From Micromonospora_G sp040676775 (GTDB lineage Bacteria; Actinomycetota; Actinomycetes; Mycobacteriales; Micromonosporaceae): a stretch of DNA of 64,000 nucleotides. Of the stretch, positions 8,643 through 17,245 are shown piece by piece. Position numbers and translations under genes: made by a program. Position 1 is the first letter of the stretch. Every line of letters starts with the position of its first letter. The stretch spans positions 424,187 through 488,186 of the forward strand of contig NZ_JBFAPP010000002.1 in the NCBI RefSeq assembly GCF_040676775.1. The letters run 5' to 3'. The notes under the pieces were generated by a model, which worked only from the letters and a program-made list of their open reading frames with translations, was not told where the DNA came from and made no database searches.

Positions 8643-9866
8643 ATGCACAAACTGCCGTGGGAGCGGCGATCCCGTATCGCCGAAGTGGGCGACCAGCTCT
8701 GGACCCATGTCTCACCGGCCTCGAGCCTCGAGGGCCCCGGCCTCCTCGTCGCGGCCGCACTCCTGGGGTGGGCCAAGGAGGATGTCGCCAAGCTTGCCGC
8801 ACTCCAGTTTCTGCTGACCGCGGAGGTGAAAGAGTTCGTCCAGCAACTTCCCGAGCTTGCCAGGCGGCTCAGCACCACGTCGGTCCGCGACGAGGAGCGC
8901 AGCACCGAGCGTATTCGGGGCGCTGTGCACTGGGGTCAGACGATGACGGGTCGGCTCACGAGCGGCACTCCCCATCTGCACGTGACGGCGCCGGTCGAGC
9001 GGGCGTACCAGACAGCCGAAAACGAGCTTCTGGTCCACGTGCTCGACGCCGTGGTGAAGCACGCGAGCGCCAGCGGCTGGCACCTGCCCACCATGACTTC
9101 CGAGCCCGCTGCCATCATCCGGGGCCATCTGGACGAGGCCACGAAATGGCAGAGCAGCAGCATGCTCACCACGATCGAGCGAATCCCACCCACACCGCGC
9201 TCGTTGGCCCGTATCAAAGCGGGTCGCACCGGCACGAGGTACCAAACTGTGCTCGCTGCGTACCGCAAGCTGAACGCACTCGTCGAGCGCCTCGACCGCG
9301 CCGCGATCCGGGCGGCGATCGAGCAGGCCGGGCTCGTCGCAGCCAAAGAACACCTCCTCTTCGAGCTGCTGACCCTTTTCCGGGTGATCGCCGCGCTCGG
9401 TGTCCACGGCTGGCAGCTCCAGCCCCTCCGGCTGTTCCGAGGTGCCGTCGAAACGCACGGCACCAGCGAGGATGGGCGGCGAATCGACCTGTGGTACCAG
9501 TCGATGCCACGGGTGCTCGGCACCGGCTCCAACTATCGGGAGGTGCTCGCCAGCCACAAGTTCCCAAATCCCCTGGACCTACGACCGGACCTCGTACTGC
9601 ATTGGCAGGCGCCGACCGGAAGCCCCCGAACGCTCATGATCGAGTGCAAGCACAGCGTCGATGCGAGCGTAAGGGAGACAGCAGGGCGGGCGCTGTTCGA
9701 CCTCCTCGCCTACCGCCAGGCCTTCGCCGGTTCGTTGGCTGGTACGGCAAGCCCTTACGGCCTGGGGGTCGTCTGGGGAGGGGGACTGACTCCGCAGCTC
9801 GACCAAGACGTGATGTTGTGCACGCCGGACCAGATCGAAGAGGCACTGCGTACGACCGTCGTGTAG
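8643..9866 (+). CDS. McrC-like PD-(D/E)XK nuclease partner
   Basis: A 407-residue protein placed 13 bases after the McrB-like gene. The N-terminal ~230 residues are mostly helical without a recognisable family. The C-terminal part carries a restriction-nuclease fold signature: LDLRPDLVLHW (Asp near residue 317) followed by TLMIECKHS (E-C-K near 333-335), the D...ExK metal site of the PD-(D/E)XK superfamily, then a helix with AGRALFDLLAYRQAF. This matches the nuclease half of McrBC-type modified-DNA restriction systems, although overall likeness to E. coli McrC is low. GTG 8640 and ATG 8643 are adjacent possible starts. Cleavage of modified phage or plasmid DNA is the expected role; the recognised modification cannot be deduced. 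Confidence 0.75.
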   Translation: MHKLPWERRSRIAEVGDQLWTHVSPASSLEGPGLLVAAALLGWAKEDVAKLAALQFLLTAEVKEFVQQLPELARRLSTTSVRDEERSTERIRGAVHWGQTMTGRLTSGTPHLHVTAPVERAYQTAENELLVHVLDAVVKHASASGWHLPTMTSEPAAIIRGHLDEATKWQSSSMLTTIERIPPTPRSLARIKAGRTGTRYQTVLAAYRKLNALVERLDRAAIRAAIEQAGLVAAKEHLLFELLTLFRVIAALGVHGWQLQPLRLFRGAVETHGTSEDGRRIDLWYQSMPRVLGTGSNYREVLASHKFPNPLDLRPDLVLHWQAPTGSPRTLMIECKHSVDASVRETAGRALFDLLAYRQAFAGSLAGTASPYGLGVVWGGGLTPQLDQDVMLCTPDQIEEALRTTVV

Positions 9867-9873
9867 CCAAGCA

Positions 9874-9895
9874 CGGTGGAGGAGCCCGTCCACCG
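9874..9895. terminator. Hairpin between convergent genes
   Basis: A 7-bp perfect stem (9874-9880 with 9889-9895) and an 8-base loop lie between the converging McrC-like and hypothetical genes; it could stop transcription from either side. Confidence 0.45.
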
Positions 9896-9915
9896 CTGTC
9901 CGTCGTACGCGTTGG

Positions 9916-10389
9916 TCAGGCGTACTTCCATTTGGTGTTGGGGTTGCGGGGTTTGGGGTTGCCGGCGCGGTTCAGCGGCTGCCTGGTTGCCTTGCGTACG
10001 AGGGCTTCGGCTTCGGGGGAGAGGAGCAGGGGCATCAGGCGGCGCAGCCAGATCGCGTTCTGGTCGAGGGTGTCGCGTACGGCATCGGGGGTGTGGGCCT
10101 TGCGGGTGACATGGTGTCGGGGTGCGAATTCGGCGGCCTCGACCAGGTCCGGCAGTTCCGCCTTGGCGGGCCAGTCGTGTCGCAGCAGGTCGACGCTGAC
10201 CGAGATGCCGGTGCCGGCGCCGTCACCCGACTCCAGGAACACCCACACCCACAGGTCCGGCCGCTTGTACAGCACACCTGGCAGGAGTAGTTCGCTGTAT
10301 TCCGGCTCGGCCGTGTGGTAGGCGTCGACAAGGAACTGGAAGCGTTGCCTGACCTCGGTTTCGAAGACGATCGGCTGCTGCCTGCTCAT
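9916..10389 (-). CDS. Hypothetical protein, 157 residues
   Basis: No family was recognised. The protein is soluble, with an N-terminal helical part (FETEVRQRFQFLVDAYH), a central β-rich part (RPDLWVWVFLESGDGAGTGISVSVDLL), and a basic C-terminal tail. The ATG at 10389 follows GGGCGGGCAAG. It begins 11 bases after the stop of the F420-type oxidoreductase gene, so it is the third gene of a unit led by the SARP regulator. Nothing in the sequence gives catalytic residues. An immunity-like or structural adaptor role cannot be excluded but is not supported. Confidence 0.7.
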   Translation of the reverse strand: MSRQQPIVFETEVRQRFQFLVDAYHTAEPEYSELLLPGVLYKRPDLWVWVFLESGDGAGTGISVSVDLLRHDWPAKAELPDLVEAAEFAPRHHVTRKAHTPDAVRDTLDQNAIWLRRLMPLLLSPEAEALVRKATRQPLNRAGNPKPRNPNTKWKYA

Positions 10390-10400
10390 CTTGCCCGCCC

Positions 10401-10796
10401 TCAGACCGACATCCCGACGACCCGATGCGGCGTCACCCGGACGACCAACCGAAGCACGTCGTCCGACTCGGGCGGCGGATCCACGCCGAGGTACTTGTGC
10501 GAGACCGTACGGGGTAACGCCTTCTCCGGGTCCGCGACCAGCTCGACCGTTCCGCGAATTTCCACCGACCGGTACGGGTCGTCCAGGTCGAAGACCGTGA
10601 GGCTGATCCTCGGGTCTCGGGTGAGGTTGCGCGCCTTCTGCCGCCCGGCGGTGGTGGAGAAGAGCACCGTGTCGCCGTCCCGGGCGATCCAGACCACCGA
10701 GGTCTGCGGACTGCCGTCCCGGTTGAGCGTGGCCACCGTGGCGAAGTTCCGCCCGTCGAGCAGCTTGCGTATCTCCTCGTTGAACTCCACCGACAC
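10401..10796 (-). CDS. PPOX-class F420-dependent oxidoreductase family protein
   Basis: A 131-residue split-β-barrel flavin/deazaflavin-binding protein of the pyridoxamine 5'-phosphate oxidase-like superfamily. Landmarks: FATVATLNRDGSPQTSVVW near the N terminus, GRQKARNLTRDPRISLTVFD in the middle, and VEIRGTVELVADPEKA after it. Short members of this type in actinobacteria commonly use F420H2 to reduce substrates such as biliverdin or unsaturated compounds; cofactor assignment is family-based inference. The GTG at 10796 is chosen because GGAGG lies 8 bases before it, inside the end of the SARP gene; the alternative GTG at 10811 would overlap that gene by 11 bases. Four bases separate it from the SARP stop, so translation is probably coupled. 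Confidence 0.8.
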   Translation of the reverse strand: MSVEFNEEIRKLLDGRNFATVATLNRDGSPQTSVVWIARDGDTVLFSTTAGRQKARNLTRDPRISLTVFDLDDPYRSVEIRGTVELVADPEKALPRTVSHKYLGVDPPPESDDVLRLVVRVTPHRVVGMSV

Positions 10797-10800
10797 GGCT

Positions 10801-13800
10801 TTATCCTCCACTTTGCTGGATCGTCACCTTGTCGGTAGCAACGGCGGTAGCCTCCGTCTCCTTCCCGGACAGCCACTCCAGCTGCCGGGCGGGGAGTCCG
10901 GCCCGGCCGACGATGCTCGTTCCCAGCTCTCCGTCGAGATGCCGGTCCATGGGCTGACCTGCGGTGAGCAGCGCGAGGGCCCGCGATTCGGCCAGCCGGC
11001 CACCGGTCTGCCGATGAATGGTCAGCGATTGCTGGACGTAGCCGATCGCGGAGCCCGCGTCACCCTCGGCGAGTCTGAGGGTCGCCAGCACGGTGAGGGC
11101 CTGTCCCTCCAGGTCGCGGTAGCCGACGGTCCGGCATTCGGCGATCGCGCGCCGGATGTCGGCGTCCGCCTGCGCCGCCTCGCCGAGGAGGTGCCGACCG
11201 GCGGCCAGCCCGATCAGCGACTCGACCTCGACGTACCGGCTGCCGGTCTCGGTGGCGAGCCGGTACGCCTCGGCGTGCTGGTCCACCGCCTCCCGGTGGT
11301 TGCCGCAGCGTTGGAAGGCACGGCCGAGGCTGTTGCGCGCCATGGCCTCGATCTCCCGGTCGTTGTCGGTCCCGATCAGCCGGACCGCCTCGGAGGCGTG
11401 CCGGACCGACGAGGCCCGGTCGTCCTGCGCGCCGGCAATCTCCGCGAGGTGGATCAGGGCCAACGTCTCGGCGTCCAGCCGGCCGACCTTCCGGGCCAGC
11501 TCCAACGCCTCGCTGGCGTGTTCCGACGCGTCACCGAACCGCTCGAACTGGATCTCGATGTCGGCGAGATTGCCGAGGATCACGGCGAGGCTCGCGTACG
11601 ACTCGGTCGCCCGGTGCAGGGGCAGCGCCTGAAGGTAGTGCTCCTCGGCTTGCCGTAGCCGGCCCAGTATGCCCGCCACCAGACCGAGGTTGCCGAGGGT
11701 GACCGCCTCACCGGCGCGCCAGCCGATCGTACGGTTGATGGCCAGGGCCGCGCCGAGATCGTCCATCGCCGGTCCGGGCTGGCCGGACTCGGCGCGTACC
11801 GAGGCCAGGTTGCCGAGGATCGCCGCCTGGGTGCGCAGCAGACCGGCGCGGCGGCTGACCTCCAACGCGGTCGTGTAGTGCTCGATCGCCTCCGGGTACC
11901 GGCGTGAGCAGTAGGACATCTGGCCGAGGCTGAGCCAACCCGCAGCCCTGGCCGGTGGGTCCCCGGCGTCCGCCGCCGCGGCCAGCCCGGCCTGGGCTGC
12001 CCGCTGCCAGTCCACCATCCGGCGGGTCTGCCAGAAATAGCCGCGCAGGGTGTCGGCGAGCAGCCAGGCGACCGGTCGGGGACCGGCCCGTTCGATCGCG
12101 GCGAGCAGATTGGGCAGCTCGGCGGCCAGCCACGCCCCCGCGTCGGCGTGACCGTCGAGACCGACCGACGGCAACCCCTCGCCGGCCGGCGGGAGTTCGA
12201 GGCGGGCCATCTGTGGATACAGCAGCACGGCGGCGGAGTCGCTGACGTGCAGGTACCAGTCCAGCATCCGGTCCAGCGCGGCACCCCGCTCGGCGCCGGC
12301 CGACCCGCTCCCGCTCGACCCGCTCCCGGCGGCGCCGCTCCCGGTCGACTCGCTGGTGGCACGGTCCGCGCAGTACTGGCGTACCAGGTCGTGCATGGCG
12401 TAGCGGTTGCCGGCGGCGGTGAGCAGGTGTGCCGCGGCCAGCCGGTCGAGCACCTCCTCGGCTCGTGACAGTGGCCAGGCGGCGAGTGCGGCCACGGCCT
12501 CGGCGGTGACATCCGGGCCCGGTGCCAGGTCGAGCAGGCCGAACAGCAGCCGTTCGGCTGCGGTCAACCGGGCGTACGAGGCATCGAGCACGGCCCGTAC
12601 GGCAACCTCCGGCTCGTCCTCGACGGCCAGGGCGTCCAGTGGGCCGGCAGCCGCCAGAGCCGAGGTGTAGTCCGCGATCGGCGTGTCAGGGGTTTCGTCG
12701 AGACGTGCGGCGGCGATGCGCAACGCGAGCGGCAGGTGCCCGCACAGCCGGGCGAGTTCGGTGCTGGCGGCGTCCTCCGCCTCGACCCTGGCCCTGCCGA
12801 GTACGGCCCCGAGCAGGCTCCGGGCCTCGTGTCGGCTGAGTACGTCGAGGGTGAGCCGTCGGGCGCCCTGGGTGGCGATCAACGCACCCAACCGGCTCCG
12901 GCTGGTGACCATGACCAGGCAGCGGGCGTCACCGGGCAGCAGCGGCACGACCTGCTCGGCACTGGCCGCGTTGTCCAGCAGGATGAGGAACCGCCGGCCG
13001 GCGAGCAGGCTGCGGAACAGGGCGGCCGACTCGTCCTGCCCGATCGGGATCCGTTCCTCCGGGACCCGCAGCGCGCGCAGGAACCTGGCGAGCGCGTCGA
13101 CCGGGCGTACCCGCGGGCCGGGCCCGTAGCCGTGCAGGTTGACGAACAACTGGCCGTCAGGGAACAGGTGGCTGATCCGGTGCAGCCACCACACGGCCAG
13201 TGCGGTCTTACCGACCCCGCCGGGCCCGACGAGGGCCAGGGTGGTCAGCGCCGTGGCGGGCGTGTCGGGCAGCAGGCTGTCCAGTCGCGCGATCTGGTCG
13301 TCGCGCCCGACGAAGTCGGGCACCGCCGCCGGGAGTTCGGCGGGTGCGGGCACCTCGACCGGTACGGGAGGCGAACTGGCCGGGACGGGCCGAGTGGTGC
13401 TCGGCGACGGCGCGTGCAACTCGGGGTCGTTGCGCAGGATCGACGCCTCGATCCGGCGGATCTGCGGACCGGGCTCCAAGCCGTACCGGTCGGCGAGTTG
13501 GCTGCGCAGGTCGTGTACGAGCGCCAACGCCTCGGCCGGCTGGCCGTTGCGGTAGAGCGCGACCATCAACTGGCCGCGCAACCGTTCGCGCAACGGGTAC
13601 GCCTGCACCAGGACGCCCAGGTCGGCCACGACGTCACCGTTGCGGCCGAGACGCAGGTCGACGTCGGCGAGTTCCTCGTACGTCGCCAGGCGCCGCTCCT
13701 CCCAGGCGTGCGCCGCCGCGCCGAGCACCGGCCCGTCCGCCCCGCCCAGCGCCGGTCCGCGCCACAGGTCAAGTGCCGCTCGCAGGGCCGTCCCGGCGAG

Positions 13801-14163
13801 GTCGAACGCCCCGGCCTCGGTGAGCGACCGGGCCGAAGTGACGTGACGGTCGAAGACGGCGGCGTCGAGTTGACCGTCTTCGACCCGTACCAGGAATCCG
13901 TGAGCGGATCGGACCACCGGCGCCGGACCCGCCTGTGCGGCGGCGAGGTGGCGGCGCAGCGTCGCGATGGTGTTGCGGATCTGGGCGGCGGCCGTCGCGG
14001 GTGGACGCTCGCCCCAGAGGACGTCCACCAGGCGCTCGGTGCTCACCGTCCGGTTGGGCTGCAACAACAGTGCGGTGAGGCTGCGCCGCTCACGGGGCCC
14101 ACCGATGTACACGGGCGTGTCACCGACTCTGACTTCGATCGGCCCGAGAATCCGGTACTCCAC
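10801..14163 (-). CDS. SARP/AfsR-type transcriptional regulator with NB-ARC and TPR domains
   Basis: About 1,120 residues. N terminus: OmpR-like winged helix (EYRILGPIEVRVGDTPV... RTVSTERLVDVLWGE), then the bacterial transcriptional activator domain (BTAD, ~100-245). Next comes an NB-ARC ATPase with Walker A LVGPGGVGKTALA (~320) and RFLILLDNAASAEQV (~390), then many TPR repeats in the C-terminal half (~660-1080). This is the AfsR layout: DNA-binding activation controlled by nucleotide state and protein partners, often of secondary metabolism or development genes. The GTG at 14163 is chosen since SARP proteins usually begin with EYRILG and GGGGG lies a few bases upstream; ATG 14181 is possible but lacks a ribosome site. 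The next genes (PPOX oxidoreductase, hypothetical) are in the same unit. No biosynthetic cluster is visible nearby. Confidence 0.88.
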   Translation of the reverse strand: MEYRILGPIEVRVGDTPVYIGGPRERRSLTALLLQPNRTVSTERLVDVLWGERPPATAAAQIRNTIATLRRHLAAAQAGPAPVVRSAHGFLVRVEDGQLDAAVFDRHVTSARSLTEAGAFDLAGTALRAALDLWRGPALGGADGPVLGAAAHAWEERRLATYEELADVDLRLGRNGDVVADLGVLVQAYPLRERLRGQLMVALYRNGQPAEALALVHDLRSQLADRYGLEPGPQIRRIEASILRNDPELHAPSPSTTRPVPASSPPVPVEVPAPAELPAAVPDFVGRDDQIARLDSLLPDTPATALTTLALVGPGGVGKTALAVWWLHRISHLFPDGQLFVNLHGYGPGPRVRPVDALARFLRALRVPEERIPIGQDESAALFRSLLAGRRFLILLDNAASAEQVVPLLPGDARCLVMVTSRSRLGALIATQGARRLTLDVLSRHEARSLLGAVLGRARVEAEDAASTELARLCGHLPLALRIAAARLDETPDTPIADYTSALAAAGPLDALAVEDEPEVAVRAVLDASYARLTAAERLLFGLLDLAPGPDVTAEAVAALAAWPLSRAEEVLDRLAAAHLLTAAGNRYAMHDLVRQYCADRATSESTGSGAAGSGSSGSGSAGAERGAALDRMLDWYLHVSDSAAVLLYPQMARLELPPAGEGLPSVGLDGHADAGAWLAAELPNLLAAIERAGPRPVAWLLADTLRGYFWQTRRMVDWQRAAQAGLAAAADAGDPPARAAGWLSLGQMSYCSRRYPEAIEHYTTALEVSRRAGLLRTQAAILGNLASVRAESGQPGPAMDDLGAALAINRTIGWRAGEAVTLGNLGLVAGILGRLRQAEEHYLQALPLHRATESYASLAVILGNLADIEIQFERFGDASEHASEALELARKVGRLDAETLALIHLAEIAGAQDDRASSVRHASEAVRLIGTDNDREIEAMARNSLGRAFQRCGNHREAVDQHAEAYRLATETGSRYVEVESLIGLAAGRHLLGEAAQADADIRRAIAECRTVGYRDLEGQALTVLATLRLAEGDAGSAIGYVQQSLTIHRQTGGRLAESRALALLTAGQPMDRHLDGELGTSIVGRAGLPARQLEWLSGKETEATAVATDKVTIQQSGG

Positions 14164-14310
14164 TGACACCCCCGGCCGCATCGAGACTGGACACGCGCGG
14201 CTTCCCGCAGGGTAACTCCCGATGCACACCGGACACCGGACCGATGCGACCGATTTCCAGCGTGCGTGCAGGTTACGTTCCAGGGCGGCCAGCCCCTCCG
14301 GACACGCGGC

Positions 14311-14412
14311 TCACCAGATCAGGGAGACCACCAGGATGACCAGGGCGGTCAGCGCCAGCGAGACCAGGATCGAGCCGAGACAGCCGAGCCGGTTGGAGAA
14401 GAAGACGAACAT
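14311..14412 (-). CDS. Small single-span membrane protein, 33 residues
   Basis: ATG 14412 to TGA 14311 encodes a 33-residue protein starting MFVFFSNRLGCLGSILVS and ending in a hydrophobic run closed by SLIW. GGAAGGGCGGGG sits just before the start. One long hydrophobic segment covers residues ~12-33, with a short polar N terminus. It has good codon composition and sits divergent from the TetR gene. No function is known to me; a regulatory membrane peptide or a small transporter accessory is possible. Confidence 0.65.
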   Translation of the reverse strand: MFVFFSNRLGCLGSILVSLALTALVILVVSLIW

Positions 14413-14521
14413 CGGGCCCCGCCCTTCCTGACCGTCGTTTCCTGCTCACCACGATCCCACCAACGGGCAGCGGGCACGATCCGAACCGTTCGATCACCGC
14501 TAGGTCGGGTAATGTAGCGCT

Positions 14522-15244
14522 ATGCAGCCTGAGGTGACGCTGGGTATCAACGAGGCCGCGCCCGCCCGGGACCGGCTGCTGCTGGCCGCCGCGCAGCTGA
14601 TGGAGGGCGGCGACCAGTCCTTCTCCACCCGGGCCATCTGCGACCTGGCCGGGGTGACCGCGCCCACGCTCTACCACCACTTCGGCAGTAAGCAGGGGCT
14701 GGTCGACGCGGTGATCCACCACGGCTTCACCCAGTACGTCTCACCCGCCGGTTCACCGGAACTCTCCGACGACCCGGTACGCGACCTGCGCGACGGATGG
14801 GACAAACACGTCGACTTCGGCCTGCAACACCCCAACTTCTACGCCCTGCTCTACGGGGACGTCGTACCCGGACGGCCGTGCGCGATCACCGGTCCCGCCA
14901 CCGACATGCTGGTCCGGCTGCTGGACGAGGCGGCCCGGCGCGGCCTGCTGCGGGTGCCGCCGCCCGAGGCCGCCGCGCAGATCCTGTCCGCGAACGTCGG
15001 CGTGACGCTCAGCCTGATCACCCAGCCCGACGACAACCGGGACCTGCGGCTCTCCGAACGGGTCCGCGAGGCGATCCTCGCCGGGATCCTGATCGCGCCG
15101 CAGCACCGGGCAACCGGCGGCCCGGCCGCGTCGCGTACGACCGCGGCGATCGCCCTGCTCGCCGCGCTCGACCGGGATCCCGCCGGACTTACCCCCGGCG
15201 AGCTGACCCTGATGCGCGAACTGCTCACCCGGATCGGCGGCTGA
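14522..15244 (+). CDS. TetR/AcrR family transcriptional regulator
   Basis: A 240-residue protein with a TetR N-terminal helix-turn-helix: RDRLLLAAAQLMEGG, FSTRAICDLAGVTAPTLYHHFGSKQGLVDAV (residues ~17-62). The C-terminal domain binds an unknown ligand and forms the dimer; its first part has DKHVDFGLQHPNFYALLYGD. The gene faces away from a 33-residue membrane peptide gene, which is the nearest possible target, since TetR proteins often repress a divergent neighbour. The start ATG at 14522 is close to a possible leaderless context (GGTAATGTAGCGCT just before it). No operator could be assigned with confidence. Confidence 0.85.
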   Translation: MQPEVTLGINEAAPARDRLLLAAAQLMEGGDQSFSTRAICDLAGVTAPTLYHHFGSKQGLVDAVIHHGFTQYVSPAGSPELSDDPVRDLRDGWDKHVDFGLQHPNFYALLYGDVVPGRPCAITGPATDMLVRLLDEAARRGLLRVPPPEAAAQILSANVGVTLSLITQPDDNRDLRLSERVREAILAGILIAPQHRATGGPAASRTTAAIALLAALDRDPAGLTPGELTLMRELLTRIGG

Positions 15245-15359
15245 CCGGCCGGCGAGCCGAAGCAACTGTCCCGGCATAACCCCTGGTCGGGCGGGTAGCC
15301 AGCACCGATTCGACGACTCCGTCGGGTCGGTGACGGCACGGCACTGTTGGGGGCTGGTT

Positions 15360-16055
15360 ATGACGCAGAATCCGAATGCCGGTGACGGTCGGGCGGCAAA
15401 GGTGCAGGCAGCCAAACAGGGTGCCGCGCAGACCGGCCAGCAGGCATCACAGATGGGCGGTCAACTGGCGCACAGCGCCGTCGACCAGAGCCGGGACGTG
15501 GCCAACGAGGCCAGCCGGCAGGCACGGCAACTGATGGGGCAGGCGTCGGACCAGCTCAAGCAGCAGGCCAACGAGCAGCAGCACCGTGCGGCCGAAGGGC
15601 TACGGGCACTCGGCGACGAACTGCAGACGATGTCCGAGCGGACCGAGCAACAGGGCGTCGCCACCGACCTCGTACGGCACGCCGCCGACCGCGCCCACCA
15701 GGCCGCGCAATGGCTCGACCAGCGCGAACCGGGCACGGTGGTGAGCGAGGTACGCGACTACGCCCGGCGCAACCCCGGCGTCTTCCTGGCCGGCGCCGCG
15801 ATCGCCGGGGTGCTCGCCGGTCGACTGGGCAAGAGCATGCGTGCCATGCAGGGCGACGGCGGCATGCACGAGGACGGCCACCGCGGCGACGGCCACCGTC
15901 AGGGCGGCGGGTCCGGGACGATGTCGGACTACCGACCGAGCGAGTCGACCGCGCCGGGGGCGACGTTCCAGAGCACCGCGCGCGGCAACGTCGACGAGGA
16001 GGCAGACCCGGGCGTGCCGGCCGCCGACTCGCGACCCGGAGGAGCGCGGCTGTGA
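15360..16055 (+). CDS. Gln/Ala-rich helical protein with one membrane segment, first of a DUF3618-type envelope set
   Basis: A 231-residue protein. Residues ~15-130 are low-complexity, Gln/Ala-rich and strongly helical (QTGQQASQMGGQLAHSA and similar), probably a coiled coil. A conserved-looking segment VVSEVRDYARRNPGVFLAGAAIAGVLAGRLGKSMRA (~133-168; part of it is a membrane span) follows, then a His/Gly-rich disordered tail. The ARRNPGVFLAGAAIAG motif is shared by DUF3618-associated membrane proteins. Its stop overlaps the next start as GTGA, so it is translated together with the holin-like and DUF3618 genes. The role is unknown; clusters of this type are linked to envelope or stress proteins by their neighbours only. 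Confidence 0.75.
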   Translation: MTQNPNAGDGRAAKVQAAKQGAAQTGQQASQMGGQLAHSAVDQSRDVANEASRQARQLMGQASDQLKQQANEQQHRAAEGLRALGDELQTMSERTEQQGVATDLVRHAADRAHQAAQWLDQREPGTVVSEVRDYARRNPGVFLAGAAIAGVLAGRLGKSMRAMQGDGGMHEDGHRGDGHRQGGGSGTMSDYRPSESTAPGATFQSTARGNVDEEADPGVPAADSRPGGARL

Positions 16056-16501
16056 GCGCCGCGGCCGGCGGCGCGAGAGCCGCCCAGGAGCGAGAGCGGG
16101 ACCCTGGGCAGGCGTCGATCGGCGAACTGCTCACCGCGATCACCCGGGACACCTCGACCCTGGTACGCCAGGAGATCCAACTCGCCAAGGCGGAGGCCCG
16201 AGCCGAGGTACGCAGCGCGGTCAAGGTCGCCGGCATGTTCGGCGGTGCCGCCCTCGGCGGGTTCATGGTGCTGCTGTTCCTCTCCTACGCGATGTGGTGG
16301 GGGTTGTCGAACGTGATCGACCAGGGCTGGTCCGCCCTGATAGTCGCGGCGGTCTGGGCGGTGATCGCGGCGGTGCTGATCACCATGGCCCGCCAGCGGA
16401 TGCGGGGTCTCAAGGCCCTGCCGCAGACATCGGGATCGGTCCGGCGGATACCGGACGCGGTCAAGTCCGGGGGAGACCACCGAACGGGGGGACATCAGTG
16501 A
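16052..16501 (+). CDS. Phage-holin-superfamily (DUF1469-like) membrane protein
   Basis: A 149-residue protein with an N-terminal amphipathic region ASIGELLTAITRDTSTLVRQEIQLAKAE and two adjacent hydrophobic segments (about residues 60-82 and 90-112), which is the actinobacterial holin-like DUF1469 (putative actinobacterial holin-X) pattern. GTG 16052 overlaps the preceding stop by four bases (GTGA), and GGAGGAG lies 10 bases upstream. The family name comes from remote resemblance to phage holins; in chromosomal clusters like this it is a cytoplasmic-membrane protein of unknown function, not evidence of a prophage. It overlaps the DUF3618 gene in the same way at its 3' end. Confidence 0.8.
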   Translation: MSAAAGGARAAQERERDPGQASIGELLTAITRDTSTLVRQEIQLAKAEARAEVRSAVKVAGMFGGAALGGFMVLLFLSYAMWWGLSNVIDQGWSALIVAAVWAVIAAVLITMARQRMRGLKALPQTSGSVRRIPDAVKSGGDHRTGGHQ

Positions 16502-17220
16502 GCAGCATGGATCCGGATCAGATCCGAGCCAACATCGAGGACACCCAGGACGACCTGGGTCGCAACGTGAACGCGCTCGGGGACAAGGTGAACCCACGCC
16601 ACCAGGCGCGCCAGCAGGTCGACCGGGCCCGCGGCACCTGGCAGAAGGTCAAGGAGAACGTGATGGGAAGCGCGGCACACGCCCGGGACGCGTCCATGCA
16701 CGCGGCCGACGTCTCCGAGGCGCGAATCTCGCAGGCCTCCTCGACGGCCGCCGGCCGGGCGCAGGAGATGGGCCACGCGACCAGCGCCCGGGCGCAGGAG
16801 ATGGGCCACGCGACCAGCGCCCGCGCGCAGGAGATGGGCCACGCGACCAGCGACCGGATCCACGGGATGGGCCAGAGCGCCCAGCAGCAGACGCAGGGCC
16901 ACCCGCTCGCCGCCGGCCTCGTCGCCTTCGGCCTCGGCGTGCTCGCCTCCGCGCTGCTGCCGTCCAGCGATCGGGAGCGTCGGGTGGCGGGCCAGTTGCG
17001 CAGCAAGGCGACCGAGCACTCCGGCGACCTCAAGCAGCAGGCCACCAGCATGGCCCGGCAGGCACAGGACAACCTGCGGGGGCCGGCGCAGCAGGCCGCC
17101 GAGTCGGTCAAGTCGAAGGCCGGTCAGAACGCCGGCTCCCTGCGTGACCAGGCCCAGTCGGCCGGGCAGAACCTGCGCGGGCAGGCACAGCAGACCGCGA
17201 ACGACGTACGCCAGAAGTAA
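16498..17220 (+). CDS. DUF3618 domain protein with 11-residue tandem repeats
   Basis: A 240-residue protein. The N terminus DPDQIRANIEDTQDDLGRNVNALGDKVNP is the DUF3618 signature. It is followed by a helical region with three near-identical 11-residue repeats (RAQEMGHATSA type, residues ~87-119), one membrane segment (PLAAGLVAFGLGVLASALLP, ~136-155), and a Gln/Ala-rich C-terminal helix. GTG 16498 overlaps the previous stop as GTGA and follows GGGGGGA; ATG 16507 is an alternative. Three overlapping genes here imply tight coupling of expression. The long helical tails of the first and third proteins suggest they could pair with each other at the membrane (inference). Confidence 0.82.
   Translation: MSSMDPDQIRANIEDTQDDLGRNVNALGDKVNPRHQARQQVDRARGTWQKVKENVMGSAAHARDASMHAADVSEARISQASSTAAGRAQEMGHATSARAQEMGHATSARAQEMGHATSDRIHGMGQSAQQQTQGHPLAAGLVAFGLGVLASALLPSSDRERRVAGQLRSKATEHSGDLKQQATSMARQAQDNLRGPAQQAAESVKSKAGQNAGSLRDQAQSAGQNLRGQAQQTANDVRQK
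16756..16854 (+). repeat. Three tandem 33-bp repeats in the DUF3618 gene
   Basis: Copies at 16756-16788, 16789-16821 and 16822-16854 differ at only a few bases. The near identity at DNA level indicates recent expansion and likely copy-number variation between strains. Confidence 0.9.
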
Positions 17221-17245
17221 GCCGGCGGATACCGCGGCGGCCCGG

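Noticed and set aside
12736..14166. Long + strand frame opposite the SARP gene
   Set aside because: Gln/Gly/Arg-rich shadow of a gene with clear winged-helix, BTAD and NB-ARC motifs on the other strand.
16052..16501. Holin-like protein as a sign of a prophage
   Set aside because: No phage structural, lysis or integration gene is near; this family is common in chromosomal membrane gene sets.
16756..16854. Tandem 33-bp repeats as a possible CRISPR array
   Set aside because: The copies touch without spacers and are in frame inside a gene; the same holds for the repeats at 24283, 59640 and 61262.
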